Positions 1 to 11,590 of a stretch of DNA of 64,000 nt are shown here, piece after piece. Location of the stretch: NCBI GenBank assembly GCA_008729055.1, contig SDUX01000083.1, positions 1 to 64,000 on the forward strand. Direction: 5' to 3'. The notes beneath the pieces were generated by a model, which ran no database searches, was not told where the DNA came from, and worked only from the letters and a program-made list of their open reading frames with translations. Each line of letters starts with the position of its first letter. Positions within the stretch are counted from its first letter, which is position 1. A program made the position numbers and the translations under genes. The stretch comes from Pyropia haitanensis (taxonomy: Eukaryota > Rhodophyta > Bangiophyceae > Bangiales > Bangiaceae).

Positions 1-3000
1 GTCCGAGCTTCCACCCGCACCGTCGTGCATGGGGTGGTTGGCCGACCCGTTCGTTGGCGCGTCGTTGGATGCAACGAGCGTTTTGTGGAGCGCCGGTTTC
101 CACGTGTCAATTTTGTGGAATGGTTTTTGCCACGTGGGGGTCCCGACAGCCAGGTGTGACGGTCGGCGACAAAAGTTCCGCCCTCACACCGTCCACGCCA
201 GTGTGACGGGCGGAACGCGCAGGGGACAGTTTGGGTGGCGGGGCGCACTTTGTGGCCACTGTTGGACCACTTTCTGGCGACTTTCACGTGAATTTTCTTT
301 GCAGTTATGGAAAGTTCTTGCCCCCAATTGCCCATTTGTGTCCTAATTTGGCCCCCTTTTTGCCCACTTTTTGCCCACTTCTTACCCACTTCCTACCCAC
401 TTGTGCCCACTTTTGCCCACTTTTGCCCACTTTTGCGTCTACAGCGATGCTGCACACGATCCGGCGGCCGAATTGGCGCGCATCCTTCATTCCAGCCATA
501 GATCCACCCGCTCGATGTCCGAGGTTCGACCCCCACGGTCGTGCATGCGGTGGTAGGCCGCTTCTCACCCACTTTTGCCCACTGTTGCCCACTTTTGCCC
601 ACTTTCGCGTGTACAGCAATGCAGCACGCGCTCCGGCGGCCGAATTGGCTTGCATGCTTTATTCCAGCCATACATCCGCCCGCTCGACGTCCGAGCTTCC
701 ACCCGCACCGTCGTGCATGGGGTGGTTGGCCGACCCGTTCGTTGGCGCGTCCGTTGGATGCAACGAGCGTTTTGTGGAGCGCCGGTTTCCACGTGTCAAT
801 TTTGTGGAATGGTTTTTGCCACGTGGGGGTCCCGACAGCCAGGTGTGACGGTCGGCGACAAAAGTTCCGCCCTCACACCGTCCACGCCAGTGTGACGGGC
901 GGAACGCGCAGGGGACAGTTTGGGTGGCGGGGCGCACTTTGTGGCCACTGTTGGACCACTTTCTGGCGACTTTCACGTGAATTTTCTTTGCAGTTATGGA
1001 AAGTTCTTGCCCCCAATTGCCCATTTGTGTCCTAATTTGGCCCCCTTTTTGCCCACTTTTTGCCCACTTCTTACCCACTTCCTACCCACTTGTGCCCACT
1101 TTTGCCCACTTTTGCCCACTTTTGCGTCTACAGCGATGCTGCACACGATCCGGCGGCCGAATTGGCGCGCATCCTTCATTCCAGCCATAGATCCACCCGC
1201 TCGATGTCCGAGGTTCGACCCCCACGGTCGTGCATGCGGTGGTAGGCCGCTTCTCACCCACTTTTGCCCACTGTTGCCCACTTTTGCCCACTTTCGCGTG
1301 TACAGCAATGCAGCACGCGCTCCGGCGGCCGAATTGGCTTGCATGCTTTATTCCAGCCATACATCCGCCCGCTCGACGTCCGAGCTTCCACCCGCACCGT
1401 CGTGCATGGGGTGGTTGGCCGACCCGTTCGTTGGCGCGTCCGTTGGATGCAACGAGCGTTTTGTGGAGCGCCGGTTTCCACGTGTCAATTTTGTGGAATG
1501 GTTTTTGCCACGTGGGGGTCCCGACAGCCAGGTGTGACGGTCGGCGACAAAAGTTCCGCCCTCACACCGTCCACGCCAGTGTGACGGGCGGAACGCGCAG
1601 GGGACAGTTTGGGTGGCGGGGCGCACTTTGTGGCCACTGTTGGACCACTTTCTGGCGACTTTCACGTGAATTTTCTTTGCAGTTATGGAAAGTTCTTGCC
1701 CCCAATTGCCCATTTGTGTCCTAATTTGGCCCCCTTTTTGCCCACTTTTTGCCCACTTCTTACCCACTTCCTACCCACTTGTGCCCACTTTTGCCCACTT
1801 TTGCCCACTTTTGCGTCTACAGCGATGCTGCACACGATCCGGCGGCCGAATTGGCGCGCATCCTTCATTCCAGCCATAGATCCACCCGCTCGATGTCCGA
1901 GGTTCGACCCCCACGGTCGTGCATGCGGTGGTAGGCCGCTTCTCACCCACTTTTGCCCACTGTTGCCCACTTTTGCCCACTTTCGCGTGTACAGCAATGC
2001 AGCACGCGCTCCGGCGGCCGAATTGGCTTGCATGCTTTATTCCAGCCATACATCCGCCCGCTCGACGTCCGAGCTTCCACCCGCACCGTCGTGCATGGGG
2101 TGGTTGGCCGACCCGTTCGTTGGCGCGTCCGTTGGATGCAACGAGCGTTTTGTGGAGCGCCGGTTTCCACGTGTCAATTTTGTGGAATGGTTTTTGCCAC
2201 GTGGGGGTCCCGACAGCCAGGTGTGACGGTCGGCGACAAAAGTTCCGCCCTCACACCGTCCACGCCAGTGTGACGGGCGGAACGCGCAGGGGACAGTTTG
2301 GGTGGCGGGGCGCACTTTGTGGCCACTGTTGGACCACTTTCTGGCGACTTTCACGTGAATTTTCTTTGCAGTTATGGAAAGTTCTTGCCCCCAATTGCCC
2401 ATTTGTGTCCTAATTTGGCCCCCTTTTTGCCCACTTTTTGCCCACTTCTTACCCACTTCCTACCCACTTGTGCCCACTTTTGCCCACTTTTGCCCACTTT
2501 TGCGTCTACAGCGATGCTGCACACGATCCGGCGGCCGAATTGGCGCGCATCCTTCATTCCAGCCATAGATCCACCCGCTCGATGTCCGAGGTTCGACCCC
2601 CACGGTCGTGCATGCGGTGGTAGGCCGCTTCTCACCCACTTTTGCCCACTGTTGCCCACTTTTGCCCACTTTCGCGTGTACAGCAATGCAGCACGCGCTC
2701 CGGCGGCCGAATTGGCTTGCATGCTTTATTCCAGCCATACATCCGCCCGCTCGACGTCCGAGCTTCCACCCGCACCGTCGTGCATGGGGTGGTTGGCCGA
2801 CCCGTTCGTTGGCGCGTCCGTTGGATGCAACGAGCGTTTTGTGGAGCGCCGGTTTCCACGTGTCAATTTTGTGGAATGGTTTTTGCCACGTGGGGGTCCC
2901 GACAGCCAGGTGTGACGGTCGGCGACAAAAGTTCCGCCCTCACACCGTCCACGCCAGTGTGACGGGCGGAACGCGCAGGGGACAGTTTGGGTGGCGGGGC

Positions 3001-6000
3001 GCACTTTGTGGCCACTGTTGGACCACTTTCTGGCGACTTTCACGTGAATTTTCTTTGCAGTTATGGAAAGTTCTTGCCCCCAATTGCCCATTTGTGTCCT
3101 AATTTGGCCCCCTTTTTGCCCACTTTTTGCCCACTTCTTACCCACTTCCTACCCACTTGTGCCCACTTTTGCCCACTTTTGCCCACTTTTGCGTCTACAG
3201 CGATGCTGCACACGATCCGGCGGCCGAATTGGCGCGCATCCTTCATTCCAGCCATAGATCCACCCGCTCGATGTCCGAGGTTCGACCCCCACGGTCGTGC
3301 ATGCGGTGGTAGGCCGCTTCTCACCCACTTTTGCCCACTGTTGCCCACTTTTGCCCACTTTCGCGTGTACAGCAATGCAGCACGCGCTCCGGCGGCCGAA
3401 TTGGCTTGCATGCTTTATTCCAGCCATACATCCGCCCGCTCGACGTCCGAGCTTCCACCCGCACCGTCGTGCATGGGGTGGTTGGCCGACCCGTTCGTTG
3501 GCGCGTCCGTTGGATGCAACGAGCGTTTTGTGGAGCGCCGGTTTCCACGTGTCAATTTTGTGGAATGGTTTTTGCCACGTGGGGGTCCCGACAGCCAGGT
3601 GTGACGGTCGGCGACAAAAGTTCCGCCCTCACACCGTCCACGCCAGTGTGACGGGCGGAACGCGCAGGGGACAGTTTGGGTGGCGGGGCGCACTTTGTGG
3701 CCACTGTTGGACCACTTTCTGGCGACTTTCACGTGAATTTTCTTTGCAGTTATGGAAAGTTCTTGCCCCCAATTGCCCATTTGTGTCCTAATTTGGCCCC
3801 CTTTTTGCCCACTTTTTGCCCACTTCTTACCCACTTCCTACCCACTTGTGCCCACTTTTGCCCACTTTTGCCCACTTTTGCGTCTACAGCGATGCTGCAC
3901 ACGATCCGGCGGCCGAATTGGCGCGCATCCTTCATTCCAGCCATAGATCCACCCGCTCGATGTCCGAGGTTCGACCCCCACGGTCGTGCATGCGGTGGTA
4001 GGCCGCTTCTCACCCACTTTTGCCCACTGTTGCCCACTTTTGCCCACTTTCGCGTGTACAGCAATGCAGCACGCGCTCCGGCGGCCGAATTGGCTTGCAT
4101 GCTTTATTCCAGCCATACATCCGCCCGCTCGACGTCCGAGCTTCCACCCGCACCGTCGTGCATGGGGTGGTTGGCCGACCCGTTCGTTGGCGCGTCCGTT
4201 GGATGCAACGAGCGTTTTGTGGAGCGCCGGTTTCCACGTGTCAATTTTGTGGAATGGTTTTTGCCACGTGGGGGTCCCGACAGCCAGGTGTGACGGTCGG
4301 CGACAAAAGTTCCGCCCTCACACCGTCCACGCCAGTGTGACGGGCGGAACGCGCAGGGGACAGTTTGGGTGGCGGGGCGCACTTTGTGGCCACTGTTGGA
4401 CCACTTTCTGGCGACTTTCACGTGAATTTTCTTTGCAGTTATGGAAAGTTCTTGCCCCCAATTGCCCATTTGTGTCCTAATTTGGCCCCCTTTTTGCCCA
4501 CTTTTTGCCCACTTCTTACCCACTTCCTACCCACTTGTGCCCACTTTTGCCCACTTTTGCCCACTTTTGCGTCTACAGCGATGCTGCACACGATCCGGCG
4601 GCCGAATTGGCGCGCATCCTTCATTCCAGCCATAGATCCACCCGCTCGATGTCCGAGGTTCGACCCCCACGGTCGTGCATGCGGTGGTAGGCCGCTTCTC
4701 ACCCACTTTTGCCCACTGTTGCCCACTTTTGCCCACTTTCGCGTGTACAGCAATGCAGCACGCGCTCCGGCGGCCGAATTGGCTTGCATGCTTTATTCCA
4801 GCCATACATCCGCCCGCTCGACGTCCGAGCTTCCACCCGCACCGTCGTGCATGGGGTGGTTGGCCGACCCGTTCGTTGGCGCGTCCGTTGGATGCAACGA
4901 GCGTTTTGTGGAGCGCCGGTTTCCACGTGTCAATTTTGTGGAATGGTTTTTGCCACGTGGGGGTCCCGACAGCCAGGTGTGACGGTCGGCGACAAAAGTT
5001 CCGCCCTCACACCGTCCACGCCAGTGTGACGGGCGGAACGCGCAGGGGACAGTTTGGGTGGCGGGGCGCACTTTGTGGCCACTGTTGGACCACTTTCTGG
5101 CGACTTTCACGTGAATTTTCTTTGCAGTTATGGAAAGTTCTTGCCCCCAATTGCCCATTTGTGTCCTAATTTGGCCCCCTTTTTGCCCACTTTTTGCCCA
5201 CTTCTTACCCACTTCCTACCCACTTGTGCCCACTTTTGCCCACTTTTGCCCACTTTTGCGTCTACAGCGATGCTGCACACGATCCGGCGGCCGAATTGGC
5301 GCGCATCCTTCATTCCAGCCATAGATCCACCCGCTCGATGTCCGAGGTTCGACCCCCACGGTCGTGCATGCGGTGGTAGGCCGCTTCTCACCCACTTTTG
5401 CCCACTGTTGCCCACTTTTGCCCACTTTCGCGTGTACAGCAATGCAGCACGCGCTCCGGCGGCCGAATTGGCTTGCATGCTTTATTCCAGCCATACATCC
5501 GCCCGCTCGACGTCCGAGCTTCCACCCGCACCGTCGTGCATGGGGTGGTTGGCCGACCCGTTCGTTGGCGCGTCCGTTGGATGCAACGAGCGTTTTGTGG
5601 AGCGCCGGTTTCCACGTGTCAATTTTGTGGAATGGTTTTTGCCACGTGGGGGTCCCGACAGCCAGGTGTGACGGTCGGCGACAAAAGTTCCGCCCTCACA
5701 CCGTCCACGCCAGTGTGACGGGCGGAACGCGCAGGGGACAGTTTGGGTGGCGGGGCGCACTTTGTGGCCACTGTTGGACCACTTTCTGGCGACTTTCACG
5801 TGAATTTTCTTTGCAGTTATGGAAAGTTCTTGCCCCCAATTGCCCATTTGTGTCCTAATTTGGCCCCCTTTTTGCCCACTTTTTGCCCACTTCTTACCCA
5901 CTTCCTACCCACTTGTGCCCACTTTTGCCCACTTTTGCCCACTTTTGCGTCTACAGCGATGCTGCACACGATCCGGCGGCCGAATTGGCGCGCATCCTTC

Positions 6001-6887
6001 ATTCCAGCCATAGATCCACCCGCTCGATGTCCGAGGTTCGACCCCCACGGTCGTGCATGCGGTGGTAGGCCGCTTCTCACCCACTTTTGCCCACTGTTGC
6101 CCACTTTTGCCCACTTTCGCGTGTACAGCAATGCAGCACGCGCTCCGGCGGCCGAATTGGCTTGCATGCTTTATTCCAGCCATACATCCGCCCGCTCGAC
6201 GTCCGAGCTTCCACCCGCACCGTCGTGCATGGGGTGGTTGGCCGACCCGTTCGTTGGCGCGTCCGTTGGATGCAACGAGCGTTTTGTGGAGCGCCGGTTT
6301 CCACGTGTCAATTTTGTGGAATGGTTTTTGCCACGTGGGGGTCCCGACAGCCAGGTGTGACGGTCGGCGACAAAAGTTCCGCCCTCACACCGTCCACGCC
6401 AGTGTGACGGGCGGAACGCGCAGGGGACAGTTTGGGTGGCGGGGCGCACTTTGTGGCCACTGTTGGACCACTTTCTGGCGACTTTCACGTGAATTTTCTT
6501 TGCAGTTATGGAAAGTTCTTGCCCCCAATTGCCCATTTGTGTCCTAATTTGGCCCCCTTTTTGCCCACTTTTTGCCCACTTCTTACCCACTTCCTACCCA
6601 CTTGTGCCCACTTTTGCCCACTTTTGCCCACTTTTGCGTCTACAGCGATGCTGCACACGATCCGGCGGCCGAATTGGCGCGCATCCTTCATTCCAGCCAT
6701 AGATCCACCCGCTCGATGTCCGAGGTTCGACCCCCACGGTCGTGCATGCGGTGGTAGGCCGCTTCTCACCCACTTTTGCCCACTGTTGCCCACTTTTGCC
6801 CACTTTCGCGTGTACAGCAATGCAGCACGCGCTCCGGCGGCCGAATTGGCTTGCATGCTTTATTCCAGCCATACATCCGCCCGCTCG
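1..6887. repeat. Homogeneous satellite block I (10 units)
   Basis: Ten consecutive unit landmarks (231 to 6,432) are spaced exactly 689 bp apart. Apart from the single missing base in unit 1, I see no substitutions or indels between units. Confidence 0.92.
689..1377 (+). repeat. Representative satellite monomer (unit 2) with internal A/B module structure
   Basis: This canonical unit shows the internal layout. It opens with the end of module B, then two CACGTG palindromes (about 791 and 821), a segment with a short poly-T/C stretch ending in TTTGCAG before ATGG (about 983-998), a tract of TTTTGCCCAC-like decamers (about 1,044-1,123), module A (about 1,124-1,251), a second decamer tract (about 1,253-1,297) and the first part of module B. 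Modules A and B align at a constant offset of 172 bp: both have CTACAGC or GTACAGC, then CCGGCGGCCGAATTGG, ATTCCAGCCATA, CCCGCTCGA, GTCGTGCATG and GGTGGT in the same order. The monomer is therefore an old duplication that was later amplified as a 689-bp unit. The first unit in the window (1-688) is one base shorter because one C is missing near position 64. Confidence 0.93.
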
Positions 6888-7580
6888 AGTCCGAGCTTCC
6901 ACCCGCACCGTCGTGCATGGGGTGGTTGGCCGACCCGTTCGTTGGCGCGTCCGTTGGATGCAACGAGCGTTTTGTGGAGCGCCGGTTTCCACGTGTCAAT
7001 TTTGTGGAATGGTTTTTGCCACGTGGGGGTCCCGACAGCCAGGTGTGACGGTCGGCGACAAAAGTTCCGCCCTCACACCGTCCACGCCAGTGTGACGGGC
7101 GGAACGCGCAGGGACAGTTTGGGTGGCGGGGCGCACTTTGTGGCCACTGTTGGACCACTTTCTGGCGACTTTCACGTGAATTTTCTTTGCAGTTATGGAA
7201 AGTTCTTGCCCCCAATTGCCCATTTGTGTCCTAATTTGGCCCCCTTTTTGCCCACTTTTTGCCCACTTCTTACCCACTTCCTACCCACTTGTGCCCACTT
7301 TTGCCCACTTTGCCCACTTTTGCGTCTACAGCGATGCTGCACACGATCCGCGGCCGAATTGGCGCGCATCCTTCATTCCAGCCATAGATCCACCCGCTCG
7401 ATGTCCGAGGTTCGACCCCCACGGTCGTGCATGGGTGTGCCGCTTCTCACCCACTTTGCCCACTGTTGCCCACTTTTGCCCACTTTCGCGTGTACAGCAA
7501 TGCAGCACGCGCTCCGGCGGCCGAATTGGCTTGCATGCTTTATTCCAGCCATACATCCGCCCGCTCGAGTCCGAGCTTCC
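6888..7580. repeat. Satellite patch with single-base deletions
   Basis: Two units together are about 10 bp short. The losses are mostly single bases in short runs: CGACGTCC becomes CGAGTCC at about 6,888 and 7,566, one G is lost from GGGG at about 7,112, one T at about 7,310, one G at about 7,350, and about 7,432-7,460 is altered. Deletion in homopolymers inside an otherwise perfect array fits long-read consensus error better than satellite divergence. Confidence 0.75.
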
Positions 7581-10500
7581 ACCCGCACCGTCGTGCATGG
7601 GGTGGTTGGCCGACCCGTTCGTTGGCGCGTCCGTTGGATGCAACGAGCGTTTTGTGGAGCGCCGGTTTCCACGTGTCAATTTTGTGGAATGGTTTTTGCC
7701 ACGTGGGGGTCCCGACAGCCAGGTGTGACGGTCGGCGACAAAAGTTCCGCCCTCACACCGTCCACGCCAGTGTGACGGGCGGAACGCGCAGGGGACAGTT
7801 TGGGTGGCGGGGCGCACTTTGTGGCCACTGTTGGACCACTTTCTGGCGACTTTCACGTGAATTTTCTTTGCAGTTATGGAAAGTTCTTGCCCCCAATTGC
7901 CCATTTGTGTCCTAATTTGGCCCCCTTTTTGCCCACTTTTTGCCCACTTCTTACCCACTTCCTACCCACTTGTGCCCACTTTTGCCCACTTTTGCCCACT
8001 TTTGCGTCTACAGCGATGCTGCACACGATCCGGCGGCCGAATTGGCGCGCATCCTTCATTCCAGCCATAGATCCACCCGCTCGATGTCCGAGGTTCGACC
8101 CCCACGGTCGTGCATGCGGTGGTAGGCCGCTTCTCACCCACTTTTGCCCACTGTTGCCCACTTTTGCCCACTTTCGCGTGTACAGCAATGCAGCACGCGC
8201 TCCGGCGGCCGAATTGGCTTGCATGCTTTATTCCAGCCATACATCCGCCCGCTCGACGTCCGAGCTTCCACCCGCACCGTCGTGCATGGGGTGGTTGGCC
8301 GACCCGTTCGTTGGCGCGTCCGTTGGATGCAACGAGCGTTTTGTGGAGCGCCGGTTTCCACGTGTCAATTTTGTGGAATGGTTTTTGCCACGTGGGGGTC
8401 CCGACAGCCAGGTGTGACGGTCGGCGACAAAAGTTCCGCCCTCACACCGTCCACGCCAGTGTGACGGGCGGAACGCGCAGGGGACAGTTTGGGTGGCGGG
8501 GCGCACTTTGTGGCCACTGTTGGACCACTTTCTGGCGACTTTCACGTGAATTTTCTTTGCAGTTATGGAAAGTTCTTGCCCCCAATTGCCCATTTGTGTC
8601 CTAATTTGGCCCCCTTTTTGCCCACTTTTTGCCCACTTCTTACCCACTTCCTACCCACTTGTGCCCACTTTTGCCCACTTTTGCCCACTTTTGCGTCTAC
8701 AGCGATGCTGCACACGATCCGGCGGCCGAATTGGCGCGCATCCTTCATTCCAGCCATAGATCCACCCGCTCGATGTCCGAGGTTCGACCCCCACGGTCGT
8801 GCATGCGGTGGTAGGCCGCTTCTCACCCACTTTTGCCCACTGTTGCCCACTTTTGCCCACTTTCGCGTGTACAGCAATGCAGCACGCGCTCCGGCGGCCG
8901 AATTGGCTTGCATGCTTTATTCCAGCCATACATCCGCCCGCTCGACGTCCGAGCTTCCACCCGCACCGTCGTGCATGGGGTGGTTGGCCGACCCGTTCGT
9001 TGGCGCGTCCGTTGGATGCAACGAGCGTTTTGTGGAGCGCCGGTTTCCACGTGTCAATTTTGTGGAATGGTTTTTGCCACGTGGGGGTCCCGACAGCCAG
9101 GTGTGACGGTCGGCGACAAAAGTTCCGCCCTCACACCGTCCACGCCAGTGTGACGGGCGGAACGCGCAGGGGACAGTTTGGGTGGCGGGGCGCACTTTGT
9201 GGCCACTGTTGGACCACTTTCTGGCGACTTTCACGTGAATTTTCTTTGCAGTTATGGAAAGTTCTTGCCCCCAATTGCCCATTTGTGTCCTAATTTGGCC
9301 CCCTTTTTGCCCACTTTTTGCCCACTTCTTACCCACTTCCTACCCACTTGTGCCCACTTTTGCCCACTTTTGCCCACTTTTGCGTCTACAGCGATGCTGC
9401 ACACGATCCGGCGGCCGAATTGGCGCGCATCCTTCATTCCAGCCATAGATCCACCCGCTCGATGTCCGAGGTTCGACCCCCACGGTCGTGCATGCGGTGG
9501 TAGGCCGCTTCTCACCCACTTTTGCCCACTGTTGCCCACTTTTGCCCACTTTCGCGTGTACAGCAATGCAGCACGCGCTCCGGCGGCCGAATTGGCTTGC
9601 ATGCTTTATTCCAGCCATACATCCGCCCGCTCGACGTCCGAGCTTCCACCCGCACCGTCGTGCATGGGGTGGTTGGCCGACCCGTTCGTTGGCGCGTCCG
9701 TTGGATGCAACGAGCGTTTTGTGGAGCGCCGGTTTCCACGTGTCAATTTTGTGGAATGGTTTTTGCCACGTGGGGGTCCCGACAGCCAGGTGTGACGGTC
9801 GGCGACAAAAGTTCCGCCCTCACACCGTCCACGCCAGTGTGACGGGCGGAACGCGCAGGGGACAGTTTGGGTGGCGGGGCGCACTTTGTGGCCACTGTTG
9901 GACCACTTTCTGGCGACTTTCACGTGAATTTTCTTTGCAGTTATGGAAAGTTCTTGCCCCCAATTGCCCATTTGTGTCCTAATTTGGCCCCCTTTTTGCC
10001 CACTTTTTGCCCACTTCTTACCCACTTCCTACCCACTTGTGCCCACTTTTGCCCACTTTTGCCCACTTTTGCGTCTACAGCGATGCTGCACACGATCCGG
10101 CGGCCGAATTGGCGCGCATCCTTCATTCCAGCCATAGATCCACCCGCTCGATGTCCGAGGTTCGACCCCCACGGTCGTGCATGCGGTGGTAGGCCGCTTC
10201 TCACCCACTTTTGCCCACTGTTGCCCACTTTTGCCCACTTTCGCGTGTACAGCAATGCAGCACGCGCTCCGGCGGCCGAATTGGCTTGCATGCTTTATTC
10301 CAGCCATACATCCGCCCGCTCGACGTCCGAGCTTCCACCCGCACCGTCGTGCATGGGGTGGTTGGCCGACCCGTTCGTTGGCGCGTCCGTTGGATGCAAC
10401 GAGCGTTTTGTGGAGCGCCGGTTTCCACGTGTCAATTTTGTGGAATGGTTTTTGCCACGTGGGGGTCCCGACAGCCAGGTGTGACGGTCGGCGACAAAAG

Positions 10501-11360
10501 TTCCGCCCTCACACCGTCCACGCCAGTGTGACGGGCGGAACGCGCAGGGGACAGTTTGGGTGGCGGGGCGCACTTTGTGGCCACTGTTGGACCACTTTCT
10601 GGCGACTTTCACGTGAATTTTCTTTGCAGTTATGGAAAGTTCTTGCCCCCAATTGCCCATTTGTGTCCTAATTTGGCCCCCTTTTTGCCCACTTTTTGCC
10701 CACTTCTTACCCACTTCCTACCCACTTGTGCCCACTTTTGCCCACTTTTGCCCACTTTTGCGTCTACAGCGATGCTGCACACGATCCGGCGGCCGAATTG
10801 GCGCGCATCCTTCATTCCAGCCATAGATCCACCCGCTCGATGTCCGAGGTTCGACCCCCACGGTCGTGCATGCGGTGGTAGGCCGCTTCTCACCCACTTT
10901 TGCCCACTGTTGCCCACTTTTGCCCACTTTCGCGTGTACAGCAATGCAGCACGCGCTCCGGCGGCCGAATTGGCTTGCATGCTTTATTCCAGCCATACAT
11001 CCGCCCGCTCGACGTCCGAGCTTCCACCCGCACCGTCGTGCATGGGGTGGTTGGCCGACCCGTTCGTTGGCGCGTCCGTTGGATGCAACGAGCGTTTTGT
11101 GGAGCGCCGGTTTCCACGTGTCAATTTTGTGGAATGGTTTTTGCCACGTGGGGGTCCCGACAGCCAGGTGTGACGGTCGGCGACAAAAGTTCCGCCCTCA
11201 CACCGTCCACGCCAGTGTGACGGGCGGAACGCGCAGGGGACAGTTTGGGTGGCGGGGCGCACTTTGTGGCCACTGTTGGACCACTTTCTGGCGACTTTCA
11301 CGTGAATTTTCTTTGCAGTTATGGAAAGTTCTTGCCCCCAATTGCCCATTTGTGTCCTAA
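7581..11360. repeat. Homogeneous satellite block II
   Basis: Six landmarks from 7,800 to 11,245 are spaced exactly 689 bp and match the canonical unit. Confidence 0.9.
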
Positions 11361-11590
11361 TTTGGCCCCCCCTTTTTTGCCCACTTTTTGGCCCACTTCT
11401 TACCCACTTCCTACCCACTTGTGCCCACTTTTGCCCCACTTTTGCCCACTTTTGCGTCTACAGCGATGCTGCACACGATCCGGCGGCCGAATTGGCCGCA
11501 TCCTTATTCCAGCCATAGATCCACCCGCTCGATGTCGGGCCCGTCGTTCCAGCCATAGATCCACCCGCTCGATGTCCGAGGTTCGACCCC
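11361..11590. repeat. Altered satellite unit with internal partial duplication
   Basis: The spacing across this unit is 732 bp, 43 more than normal. The decamer tract carries several extra C, T and G bases, and the module A stretch from the TTCCAGCCATAG motif to CTCGATGTC appears twice (about 11,510-11,536 and 11,549-11,577), separated by GGGCCCGTCG, which is not part of the canonical unit. It may be a real local duplication or a seam between two assembled pieces. The surrounding units are perfect. Confidence 0.75.

Noticed and set aside
355..434. TTTTGCCCAC tracts as telomeric repeats or as CRISPR repeats
   Set aside because: The decamer does not match known telomere repeat types, occurs inside every satellite unit, and has neither spacers nor cas genes nearby.
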